32,240 nucleotides of DNA from a virus: positions 1 through 32,240 of the IMG/VR virus record IMGVR_UViG_3300042547_000564; one strand, written 5' to 3'. Positions 21,199-26,898 of the stretch are shown one piece after another. The notes beneath the pieces were generated by a model. That model searched no databases. It saw only the letters and a list, made by a program, of their open reading frames with translations, and was not told the DNA's origin. Made by a program: the position numbers and the translations under genes. Positions within the stretch are counted from its first letter, which is position 1; every line of letters begins with the position of its first letter.

Positions 21199-21273
21199 CC
21201 AACCCAAACATTCAGCCAATCAGCCGCAGAAGCAATAGCGATAGGCGGCTGATTGGCTGAATGTTTGGGTTGG
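21199..21273. repeat. Long perfect inverted repeat H4 (29-bp arms, reversed element)
   Basis: Arms at 21199-21227 and 21245-21273 pair perfectly over 29 bp with a 17-base loop. The conserved element is again at the outer end but in opposite orientation (CCAACCCAAACA first), so it is not a simple copy of H1-H3. Confidence 0.95.
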
Positions 21274-21280
21274 CCGCCCT

Positions 21281-21322
21281 CTCTGCGAGGATTGGAAACT
21301 CAAGCAGAGAGTGCGACCAACA
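21281..21322 (-). other. Stem-loop after the 21328-21552 gene
   Basis: CTCTCTGC and GCAGAGAG are 8-bp arms between the gene end and hairpin H4. No T run follows, so it is not a clear terminator. Confidence 0.4.
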
Positions 21323-21327
21323 TCTGT

Positions 21328-21552
21328 TTAGAACGGAGGCGTGCTCTTCTGTGCCTCGTTCCAAGTTTGATAATCGTCCATGTCATCAAGAGGTGGCTCT
21401 AGCTGACCTGTATACCAATCGTTTGTATCTTGTTCACCTGCGCCGTAGCCTTCAATAAATCCTTCTCGTCGTCCAATTCGATAGAAGGTGAAGCCTACTA
21501 TGCAAGCAAGGATTATGTCTATCATCAGATTAAATCCATTGTAAAACATCAT
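21328..21552 (-). CDS. Small single-TM membrane protein
   Basis: The start at ATG 21552 gives 74 residues beginning MMFYNGFNLMIDIILACIVG, a probable transmembrane helix at residues 6-25, followed by FYRIGRREGF and an acidic C-terminus. TTGGAG lies 7 bases upstream. The longer frame from 21603 runs through a GC-rich hairpin and has no ribosome-binding site. No function recognised. Confidence 0.7.
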   Translation of the reverse strand: MMFYNGFNLMIDIILACIVGFTFYRIGRREGFIEGYGAGEQDTNDWYTGQLEPPLDDMDDYQTWNEAQKSTPPF

Positions 21553-21577
21553 TGCATTACTCCAATCTAGTAGAGAA

Positions 21578-21600
21578 GGGGGCGAGTATTTCCCGCCCCC
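21578..21600 (-). terminator. GC-rich hairpin between two small genes
   Basis: GGGGGCG and CGCCCCC form a 7-bp stem with a 9-base loop. On the minus strand it is followed by TTCTC, a weak U tract. Confidence 0.55.
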
Positions 21601-21607
21601 CACTTTG

Positions 21608-21862
21608 TTACTGTTGTATTAAGCGCTCGTATTCCTCGTGCGCTTGGCGTAGGTTTGCTAGACGACCTTCGTCTAGTGTAGTTACTGCGCTATCCAACTT
21701 CTCGGATAGTTCTTTGGCTTGTTTGAAGTTAAGCCACATTGCTATTCCACAGATTTCAACGATTACCTCGTTGTCTGTTTCACGGGGACGAACCGAGATG
21801 TCTATTGACTCCTCGGCTTTGCAAGCCCACAGAGTTATATCTGTGTAGTCGGCTCTTGCCAT
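21608..21862 (-). CDS. Small hypothetical protein
   Basis: This 84-residue protein starts MARADYTDITLWACKAEE after TTGGAGAAACAA. It has strands (IDISVRPRETDNEVIVEICG) and a C-terminal helix (LANLRQAHEEYERLIQQ). The TTG at 21874 is part of the ribosome-binding site, not the start. No domain recognised. A repeated 30-base element lies just upstream. Confidence 0.7.
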   Translation of the reverse strand: MARADYTDITLWACKAEESIDISVRPRETDNEVIVEICGIAMWLNFKQAKELSEKLDSAVTTLDEGRLANLRQAHEEYERLIQQ

Positions 21863-21890
21863 TTGTTTCTCCAATCGTTCTAGTAGTTAG

Positions 21891-21922
21891 GTGAGCCTTT
21901 TTAACTCGTGCTCAGGAGTGAC
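21891..21922 (-). repeat. Leader repeat, copy A
   Basis: GTGAGCCTTTTTAACTCGTG with CTCAGGAGTGAC: about 28 of the first 31 bases match copy B at 22080. TGAGC and GCTCA can pair around 13 bases. It lies between the 40-residue gene and the gene at 21608. Confidence 0.8.
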
Positions 21923-21925
21923 GGA

Positions 21926-22048
21926 CTACTTACATTGTTCTAGCAAGTAGTTATTAACTATCTGCCAGTCTGCTTCAGTTACAGGTTCGACCTTGTTAAA
22001 CTTTAACTCGGTGATTGTAACCTTCACGACATCTCTTACAAGAGTCAT
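21926..22048 (-). CDS. 40-residue hypothetical protein
   Basis: The frame starts MTLVRDVVKVTITELKFNKV and has TTGGAGGTAAGA directly before the ATG, a strong ribosome-binding site. It is flanked by two copies of the same leader repeat. Function unknown; it was easy to miss because of its size. Confidence 0.75.
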   Translation of the reverse strand: MTLVRDVVKVTITELKFNKVEPVTEADWQIVNNYLLEQCK

Positions 22049-22079
22049 GTTCTTACCTCCAATCCAATCTAGTGGGTAA

Positions 22080-22110
22080 GTGAGCCTTTTTACCTCATGC
22101 TCAGGAGTAA
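22080..22110 (-). repeat. Leader repeat, copy B
   Basis: GTGAGCCTTTTTACCTCATG with CTCAGGAGTAA, nearly identical to copy A at 21891. It lies between the gene at 22124 and the 40-residue gene. Confidence 0.8.
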
Positions 22111-22123
22111 TGCTATTAAGTTG

Positions 22124-22486
22124 TTAGTAGACCGAAACTCGGTCTATGTCTGCAGACTCTGACTCAATGCACATTGCATCATCATCAGACTCGAAGCCTT
22201 CAGGGTATCGAAGGTTATTCGAGATGTCGTCCTCTGTCCAGTTCAGGGGAACTGTAACAGTGAGCGAATAAGAAACCCTGACACTAACCTCAACTTGCTT
22301 AACGAGGTCAATGCTGAAGATTTCAGCGATAGGCTCGGCATGTTCGCCGAGGTCGTCGAAGTTATCGACGATGTATTCACGCAACTGAGCCACCATGACT
22401 CTATGCTGTGTGATTTGCTCTGAGAAGCGAGAGGCTCTTTCGGTGACCTCTCTTAACTCTGAGCAGGTGTTGGACTCTGTGTCCAT
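22124..22486 (-). CDS. Hypothetical protein, acidic C-terminus
   Basis: This 120-residue protein starts MDTESNTCSELREVTERASR with a long helix (residues 8-40), then a beta-rich middle (VKQVEVSVRVSYSLTVTV) and an acidic tail (FESDDDAMCIESESADID). GGGAAGG lies six bases upstream of the ATG; the TTG at 22501 lies before the ribosome-binding site and is not the start. No family recognised. It is the first gene of a leftward run of four. Confidence 0.75.
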   Translation of the reverse strand: MDTESNTCSELREVTERASRFSEQITQHRVMVAQLREYIVDNFDDLGEHAEPIAEIFSIDLVKQVEVSVRVSYSLTVTVPLNWTEDDISNNLRYPEGFESDDDAMCIESESADIDRVSVY

Positions 22487-22503
22487 GAGGCACCTTCCCA
22501 ATC

Positions 22504-22524
22504 TATCGGGTGTCTGTCCCGATA
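22504..22524 (-). promoter_or_regulatory. Leader hairpin next to the Shine-Dalgarno
   Basis: TATCGGG and CCCGATA (7 bp) flank a 7-base loop directly upstream of the TTGGGAAGG Shine-Dalgarno of the 22124-22486 gene. ATAAGAGAAC beside it is shared with the leader at 19890. Confidence 0.55.
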
Positions 22525-22558
22525 AGAGAACAATGCCATAGGCGAGAGGCTAAAGCAG

Positions 22559-22577
22559 ACTTGTTACCAAATCGTTA
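22559..22577 (-). promoter_or_regulatory. Octamer direct repeat 6 (candidate operator or promoter element)
   Basis: On the minus strand TAACGATT, TGG, TAACAAGT, followed by CTGCTTTA, about 73 bases upstream of the start at 22486. It also lies in the divergent gap shared with the rightward gene at 22711. A TCGAACA/TGTTCGA palindrome lies nearby at 22593. Confidence 0.65.
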
Positions 22578-22592
22578 TAATCGCTGTCCTCT

Positions 22593-22608
22593 CGAACATC
22601 TGTTCGAC
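22593..22608. promoter_or_regulatory. Short palindrome in divergent gap
   Basis: TCGAACATCTGTTCGA is a 7-bp perfect inverted repeat with a 2-base centre, in the gap between divergent genes. It has the form of a dimeric repressor site. Confidence 0.4.
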
Positions 22609-22698
22609 CCCCCCACCATTAACGACACGCCCGACCTCGTGGGCCGCCAGGGCAAAAATATAGGTGACATGTGAAAAGCTAGGCAGTAGCCTAAGTGA

Positions 22699-22704
22699 TA
22701 CTCT
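22699..22704 (+). promoter_or_regulatory. Candidate -10 box of a leaderless transcript
   Basis: TACTCT (TANNNT) lies exactly six bases before the GTG at 22711, the same spacing as at 2728, 3627, 23443 and 31223. There is no Shine-Dalgarno ahead of this start. Confidence 0.45.
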
Positions 22705-22710
22705 TCCGCG

Positions 22711-23190
22711 GTGGACAATAAAAGAATTATGCGTAAGTACTCGAAAGGTTATCTTGCGTTTACTCAAGGCAAGTTCGATGAGTGGGCAGTTTATGTTAAG
22801 TATCCTAACTTTCCAGAGTGGCCTACTGATAAGTGGTACTTCATAAAATTACGGGTGTATCAGCAATATGTAGGAAAAGCGGCTTACGAAGATTTTTGCG
22901 GGTTATACGATAAAACTACTGCAGATGTAAGTGATGAAGTATTTGATTGGATTGAAGATATTTCTAAGAAGTACCCTAATCCTGAAGAGACAGCTGTGGT
23001 ATTTGGTATCTACTACATGACTATGATTGCTGAAGAGAACAAAGAGTTTGCGGTGCTGAAGAAACGCATTAAACGGCTTGGAGTACATCAAGTGCTGGTA
23101 GAGGGCCTAAAGCCAGAGTTAGCTGCTAACTTCTCTAAAGGACGCCCTGCCTGGGAGCTTGTACACGAATGTCACGACAGAGGGTTTTAA
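22711..23190 (+). CDS. Conserved phage protein of unknown function (DUF7004-like)
   Basis: This is a 159-residue protein. KGYLAFTQGKFDEWAVYV, WPTDKWYF, then IYYMTMIAEENKEFAVLKKR followed by IKRLGVHQVLVEGL and ANFSKGRPAW resemble a conserved family seen in phages and plasmids (possibly DUF7004, from memory). It is helical and charged. The GTG at 22711 has a TANNNT box six bases upstream; an internal ATG at 22729 is an alternative start. It opens the right rightward region. Confidence 0.75.
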   Translation: MDNKRIMRKYSKGYLAFTQGKFDEWAVYVKYPNFPEWPTDKWYFIKLRVYQQYVGKAAYEDFCGLYDKTTADVSDEVFDWIEDISKKYPNPEETAVVFGIYYMTMIAEENKEFAVLKKRIKRLGVHQVLVEGLKPELAANFSKGRPAWELVHECHDRGF

Positions 23191-23210
23191 TACCTGATTA
23201 ATTCTCTTGC

Positions 23211-23447
23211 ATGCCCTACTATTGCCCAATGTTTACACAATGGTTATTAGCACAACGTGAAATGAGCGGGGAGGTCGGCCTAGCTGGAAAGCTTGCGTGG
23301 GCGGAGATAAACAACGGCATGGTAGCTCGTAAGGACCATCCACTATTCTTCTGGAAAGAGCACTTTGAGCATAGAGGCAGGCCTGATTTGTTCAGGTTAT
23401 TTCTTGTTGCCTATTTAGAGTTTAAAGAAACATCTTCTAAGGCATAA
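23211..23447 (+). CDS. YozE-like small helical protein (tentative)
   Basis: This 78-residue protein contains FTQWLLAQREMSGEVGLAGK and FWKEHFEHRG, then a C-terminal FRLFLVAYLEFK. The pattern (F..WL..Q, small helices, then YLEF) resembles the YozE/SAM-like fold. That is a weak match. No Shine-Dalgarno is visible; TAATTC six bases before the ATG is a weaker leaderless candidate. Function unknown. Confidence 0.65.
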   Translation: MPYYCPMFTQWLLAQREMSGEVGLAGKLAWAEINNGMVARKDHPLFFWKEHFEHRGRPDLFRLFLVAYLEFKETSSKA

Positions 23448-23448
23448 T
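23443..23448 (+). promoter_or_regulatory. Candidate -10 box of a leaderless transcript
   Basis: CATAAT ends six bases before the ATG at 23455 and overlaps the preceding stop. It lacks the first T of TANNNT but has the same spacing as the other sites. Confidence 0.4.
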
Positions 23449-23454
23449 TCTTAT

Positions 23455-23661
23455 ATGAACCCTAATGACTCTCAGTGGAACGTAGTTCAGCTATCAGAGA
23501 AGCGTTTTAGTAAAGCCAATGCCGCTTCATCTCAGTTTGGACCCATTCGTAAGGGTATCGTAAAACCTAAGTCATCTAAACAGGGGGATAGCGATTCATT
23601 ACGTCAACACGAAGATGAAGCTATCGCACTAGGCAATAGCTGGCGTGATGCGGATAAGTAA
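23455..23661 (+). CDS. Small basic hypothetical protein
   Basis: This 68-residue protein (MNPNDSQWNVVQLSEKRFSK) is basic in the middle with no domain. It ends in TAATG overlapping the next start. It is the first gene of the second array of micro-genes (23455-25803). Confidence 0.7.
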   Translation: MNPNDSQWNVVQLSEKRFSKANAASSQFGPIRKGIVKPKSSKQGDSDSLRQHEDEAIALGNSWRDADK

Positions 23662-23804
23662 TGTCCGCAAAGTTTAAGCGAGCCTCTAAATTTAATCCCA
23701 TCCAAATAAAGGATGGACACATCGTACGCCTTCGTAAAGATGGACGCATCGCAGCAGTTCTAGATACTTGGCCTCCTTCTAACAGTAAGAAAAAAGACAA
23801 GTGA
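23661..23804 (+). CDS. 47-residue basic hypothetical protein
   Basis: The frame starts MSAKFKRASKFNPIQIKDGH and continues with IVRLRKDGRIAAVLDTW, a strand-turn-strand unit, then a Lys-rich tail. The start overlaps the previous stop (TAATG) and the end overlaps the next GTG (GTGA). Function unknown. Confidence 0.7.
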   Translation: MSAKFKRASKFNPIQIKDGHIVRLRKDGRIAAVLDTWPPSNSKKKDK

Positions 23805-23983
23805 AGAAATCCGTAGGTGTAGTTACTGCATATCTGCCTCGGTCAAGCGAATTTGCAAAAGGTCAACAGTTTAGAAGAATAAGTGACCGTATATTTGGGG
23901 GACCACGAGGTACTGTTCAACGGTATTCTTCTTCTATGGCAGCAAGAGATGTTGTTTCTAAATCAATTGAGAGACAAAAATGA
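23801..23983 (+). CDS. 60-residue basic hypothetical protein
   Basis: Starts at GTG 23801 (KKSVGVVTAYLPRSSEF after the initiator). It is Arg/Ser-rich and no domain is recognised. Both ends overlap neighbours by four bases. Confidence 0.7.
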   Translation: MKKSVGVVTAYLPRSSEFAKGQQFRRISDRIFGGPRGTVQRYSSSMAARDVVSKSIERQK

Positions 23984-24087
23984 CAGAACGTAACACTGAT
24001 GTTGATTGGAAACTTCAAAATGAGCTACGTAAACAATGGCTCTTAGATAATCCAGATGCTCAATATGCTGGATGGACTTCAATATGA
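23980..24087 (+). CDS. 35-residue hypothetical protein
   Basis: The frame MTERNTDVDWKLQNELRKQW continues with LLDNPDAQYAGWTSI. Its ATG overlaps the upstream TGA (ATGA) and its end overlaps the next ATG. It is helical and Trp-rich for its size. Function unknown. Confidence 0.65.
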   Translation: MTERNTDVDWKLQNELRKQWLLDNPDAQYAGWTSI

Positions 24088-24167
24088 GTGAGAGTGGATA
24101 CGCCGACACTTGGTTAGAAGACGAGTATGATTATGGAATTATGACTTACGTAAGGAGCAGCAACTAA
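24084..24167 (+). CDS. 27-residue acidic peptide gene
   Basis: The frame MSESGYADTWLEDEYDYGIM ends in TYVRSSN. The ATG overlaps the upstream stop (ATGA) and its own stop overlaps the next ATG (TAATG). It is unusually short but fully embedded in the coupled array. Confidence 0.55.
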   Translation: MSESGYADTWLEDEYDYGIMTYVRSSN

Positions 24168-24478
24168 TGGGACGTAACAACGCAGACTTTAGTGCAGGAA
24201 ATAAGTTAGACCCTCGTGTTTTTATAGAGGGTAAGCACGTTGGTTTTCAAGACCAAGACGGAAATTTTATGAATTGGGACCAAGATACAGCGGCTCAAAA
24301 ACACTACGCTGCACAAGGTTACAACAAAGGTACTGCTGGCGACATGCTTAAAAAGTCTAAAGCTCGTATTGCTGAGTCAACTGAAGCTGGAAGCGGTGCT
24401 AATCAAAACGCACGAAAAGCCAGTAAAGAAAGAACAGCTGCAAGAGAAGAAGCGCGTCGTCAAGAACGCGGTGAATAA
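24167..24478 (+). CDS. Hypothetical protein with charged C-terminus
   Basis: This is a 103-residue protein. The N-terminal half has VFIEGKHVGFQDQDGNFMNW; the C-terminal half is Ala/Arg/Glu-rich and probably helical (RTAAREEARRQERGE). AAGGAGCAGCAAC lies upstream and the start is coupled by TAATG. Function unknown. Confidence 0.7.
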   Translation: MGRNNADFSAGNKLDPRVFIEGKHVGFQDQDGNFMNWDQDTAAQKHYAAQGYNKGTAGDMLKKSKARIAESTEAGSGANQNARKASKERTAAREEARRQERGE

Positions 24479-24768
24479 TGGCCGAGGCAAAAAAGTTTGG
24501 ACCTTACAAAGGTTCTAAGAAAAACGGTGGACGTCCTATTTACGTCTACAAGAAAAAAGTAAATGGCAAGTGGGTAACAACCTCTAAGGATAAGGCCCGT
24601 GCTGATTACGAGTCTAAGAATGGCAAGCTACCTAAGGGGACCGATGTTGACCACAAAGACAATAACAAAAATAACGATTCTCCTAGCAACCTTCGCGCTA
24701 TTTCTAAAAGTAAAAACGTGGCGAAAGAAAACAAGCGCCGAGCGGGCAAGAAAGAGAACGAAAAATAA
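24478..24768 (+). CDS. HNH endonuclease
   Basis: The 96-residue protein has an HNH core: DVDHKDNNKNNDSPSNLRA with D58-H59, N71 (SNLR) and N80 as probable metal and catalytic residues. The N-terminal part (PIYVYKKKVNGKWVTTSKD) is basic and may bind DNA. It may be a free-standing homing-type nuclease or a host-directed nuclease. It is coupled on both sides by TAATG overlaps, which argues that it is settled in this operon. Confidence 0.85.
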   Translation: MAEAKKFGPYKGSKKNGGRPIYVYKKKVNGKWVTTSKDKARADYESKNGKLPKGTDVDHKDNNKNNDSPSNLRAISKSKNVAKENKRRAGKKENEK

Positions 24769-25034
24769 TGCCTAGAAATAATGGAGACCTAGTTCAAGGT
24801 CAAGAAGACGGCGCTGAGGGTAAAAAGCCTAAAGTAGTTCCGCCTATTTCTTTTCCTCTACCCTCTACAATTAAGTCTAAAAATAAAATTCCTGACTCTT
24901 TTTCTTTAAAAGAAGAGAACTTTTGGACTGAAGGTGGACCACTAGCTGATACTGCAGAAACGCCTAGAAACAGAGCTGGAGATGATGATGATACGTTCCG
25001 TTTTGGAGCTGGTGGAAGGAAAAGAAAACTTTGA
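24768..25034 (+). CDS. Hypothetical protein
   Basis: This 88-residue protein is rich in Lys, Pro and Asp (KKPKVVPPISFPLPSTIKSK). It appears disordered and has an acidic DDDDTF run near the C-terminus. No family recognised. It overlaps a TTG start of the next small gene. Confidence 0.65.
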   Translation: MPRNNGDLVQGQEDGAEGKKPKVVPPISFPLPSTIKSKNKIPDSFSLKEENFWTEGGPLADTAETPRNRAGDDDDTFRFGAGGRKRKL

Positions 25035-25204
25035 GAAACAATAAAGATTTTTCAGAGGCTAAAGATACTAGGTCTGAGATTGAGATTCGTAGAGCTTTTC
25101 TACAGGGAGATGCTACGGCCTCTCCTACATTATCTGATGGAACCCGAATGACTAAAGACTCCCACCCAAACATGTTCGGCTCCTCTAAGAAGGGAAGCAA
25201 GTAA
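25031..25204 (+). CDS. 57-residue hypothetical protein (TTG start)
   Basis: The frame opens with TTG at 25031 overlapping the previous TGA (TTGA) and reads RNNKDFSEAKDTRSEIEIRR after the initiator. It ends in TAATG at the next gene. The two couplings support it, although the start codon is rare. Function unknown. Confidence 0.6.
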   Translation: MRNNKDFSEAKDTRSEIEIRRAFLQGDATASPTLSDGTRMTKDSHPNMFGSSKKGSK

Positions 25205-25437
25205 TGATTCCAAAGAAACCACAGATTAAAACTACGATAAACGTTAGTAAAGAAGGAATTCACAAAATGGATTCCGAAGGTGTATCTAAGGTAAACGAAA
25301 ATACAGGAGAAGGTTTATTTGTGCCTTTTACTATGACTAGTAAAAAGACAGGTATTTCTTTCTCTGGTTCAGCTTTAGGTAAAGCACACCTTGATGATAT
25401 GAAGAAGCGCCACGGCGAAGGCTGGGACTTTACCTAG
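25204..25437 (+). CDS. Hypothetical protein
   Basis: This 77-residue protein has alternating strands (PQIKTTINVSKEGIHKM, GEGLFVPFTMTSKKTGISF) and a C-terminal helix. The pattern suggests a small beta-rich domain. No family recognised. It is coupled to the preceding gene by TAATG. Confidence 0.7.
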   Translation: MIPKKPQIKTTINVSKEGIHKMDSEGVSKVNENTGEGLFVPFTMTSKKTGISFSGSALGKAHLDDMKKRHGEGWDFT

Positions 25438-25439
25438 TC

Positions 25440-25556
25440 ATGGGTTGGGCAGAAGGAACATGTTCTGAAGAGCCTACATGGTCTTTAGATGATGCGGTTG
25501 ATAACGTAGATAACGGAGTAATGAAAAATGGCAAAGTCAGAAGCCTGGACTCGTAA
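25440..25556 (+). CDS. 38-residue acidic hypothetical protein
   Basis: The frame MGWAEGTCSEEPTWSLDDAV begins two bases after the previous stop and overlaps the next gene by 29 bases in another frame. The acidic N-terminal part looks real, but the long overlap weakens the call. Confidence 0.45.
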   Translation: MGWAEGTCSEEPTWSLDDAVDNVDNGVMKNGKVRSLDS

Positions 25557-25803
25557 AGAGGGTAAGAACGCTAAAGGCGGTCTTAATGAAAAAGGACGTA
25601 AGTCTTACGAAAAAGCTAATCCAGGAAGTAATTTAAAACCCCCTGTTAAAAAAGAACAAGCTAAGAAGTCTCCTAAGTCTGCTGCTCGTCGTAAATCTTT
25701 TTGCTCTCGCATGGAGGGTATGAAGAAAAAGAACACGTCTAGCAAGACTGCTAAAGACCCAAATAGTAGAATTAACAAGTCCCTTCGCGCATGGGACTGC
25801 TAA
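25528..25803 (+). CDS. DUF6321-like phage protein
   Basis: The 91-residue, very basic protein has the motif series AWTRKEGKNAKGGLNEKGRK, SFCSRMEGMKKKNTSSKTA, DPNSRINKSLRAWDC. This matches the phage family DUF6321 as I remember it. Function unknown; basic charge suggests nucleic-acid or capsid association. CGGAGTAATG lies upstream. Confidence 0.8.
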   Translation: MAKSEAWTRKEGKNAKGGLNEKGRKSYEKANPGSNLKPPVKKEQAKKSPKSAARRKSFCSRMEGMKKKNTSSKTAKDPNSRINKSLRAWDC

Positions 25804-25829
25804 CCCACTCTAGAGAATAGGTAAAAATA

Positions 25830-26588
25830 ATGGCAACAAATAACAACGGTAATCTTCTTGATACCGCTGGTAACGTATTCGTTGACTTTGCTTGGGGAAA
25901 TTTCCCAATGCAACCAAACGATGAGCGTACAACCTCAGCGGATTACACAACTGCACCATCAACCACAGTAGTAGCAGCAAATGCAACTGGAAACTACGGA
26001 TGGAGCGGATACACCGTATACCCAAGCTCACGCTTGAACCCAACACTTTCTAACCACAATGTGGCAGAAGCAAAGTATGCTGGATTCCCAGACTTTGCGT
26101 CAGGAGACGGAGCATACATTTCAGGTGTTGCTTACATCTCAGTACCAAACGTTCTTGGTCTAACAACAGCCTTGGCTATTGATGCTCTTCGTGACGCTGG
26201 TTACGAATCAGCTTCAATTACAACAGCTACCGCAGCTACAAACGCAGCTATTTCAGTAACTGCAGCAGCTCGCACAGCTGGTTCAACAACTGCAACTCTT
26301 ACAGCAACCGGAGCAGGCGCAGCCTTCCCAGTTGGTACAAAGATTACAGTTGCATCACTTGCCTCAACAGGTGCAGAACTCAACGGTACCTGGACAGTTA
26401 CAGCTAATGCAACTAACACAGTTTCATTCGTATCTTCTGCTTCAACCGTACTTGCCCTCACAGGCTTGGCTGCTGGAACAGTCGCGGGTGCTGCTGGAAC
26501 AATCAAGTCTCAGTCAACAGCTGCAAATGCAGCTTCAGTTGCTTCAACAGCTACAATCACAGTTACACCATTCGCAACAGCTTCATAA
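25830..26588 (+). CDS. PASTA-domain structural protein
   Basis: This 252-residue protein has a PASTA-like segment at 104-131 (ISVPNVLGLTTALAIDALRD). The C-terminal half is Ala/Thr/Ser-rich with repeated strands (TTATLTATGAGAAFPVG), typical of Ig-like virion surface domains. Its codons favour C-ending forms more than those of neighbours, suggesting high expression. It could be a capsid decoration or tail protein. A strong terminator follows 28 bases after the stop. Confidence 0.7.
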   Translation: MATNNNGNLLDTAGNVFVDFAWGNFPMQPNDERTTSADYTTAPSTTVVAANATGNYGWSGYTVYPSSRLNPTLSNHNVAEAKYAGFPDFASGDGAYISGVAYISVPNVLGLTTALAIDALRDAGYESASITTATAATNAAISVTAAARTAGSTTATLTATGAGAAFPVGTKITVASLASTGAELNGTWTVTANATNTVSFVSSASTVLALTGLAAGTVAGAAGTIKSQSTAANAASVASTATITVTPFATAS

Positions 26589-26616
26589 AAACAAATTACA
26601 CTTTTAGTGTAGTATT

Positions 26617-26655
26617 AGAAGCGGCAGGCCAAAAGCCTGCCGCTTCTTTATTTTA
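26617..26655 (+). terminator. Strong Rho-independent terminator
   Basis: AGAAGCGGCAGGC and GCCTGCCGCTTCT form a perfect 13-bp stem with a CAAAA loop, followed by TTATTTTA. Confidence 0.95.
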
Positions 26656-26664
26656 GGAGATAAC

Positions 26665-26886
26665 GTGATTACAGCAGAAAAGATGCAAGAAGTCTTAGAT
26701 TTTAAAGACGAGCCTTTAACTGCAAATGACCGCTGCGATAGTTGCAGTGCTGCAGCTAAAGTAAGAGTTCATATGAAAGCATCTAATTTAGAATTAATAT
26801 TTTGTGGGCATCATATGAAAGAAAAACAAGAAGCTTTAAGTTCTGTTGCATACTTTAACCCTGATTGGAATACTGAGTTACAGTAA
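26665..26886 (+). CDS. DUF7455-like small zinc protein
   Basis: The 73-residue protein starts at GTG 26665 after TAGGAGATAAC. DRCDSCSAAAKVRVHM followed by LELIFCGHHMKEKQEAL resembles DUF7455, an actinobacterial family with the same DRCDxC...FCxHH pattern. C and H residues likely bind one zinc. Function unknown; it supports an actinobacterial host. Confidence 0.8.
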   Translation: MITAEKMQEVLDFKDEPLTANDRCDSCSAAAKVRVHMKASNLELIFCGHHMKEKQEALSSVAYFNPDWNTELQ

Positions 26887-26898
26887 CATCAGAGGTAA

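Noticed and set aside
17532-21273. CRISPR array
   Set aside because: The hairpins are far apart, differ in sequence and have no spacer-like regular spacing; no cas genes are present.
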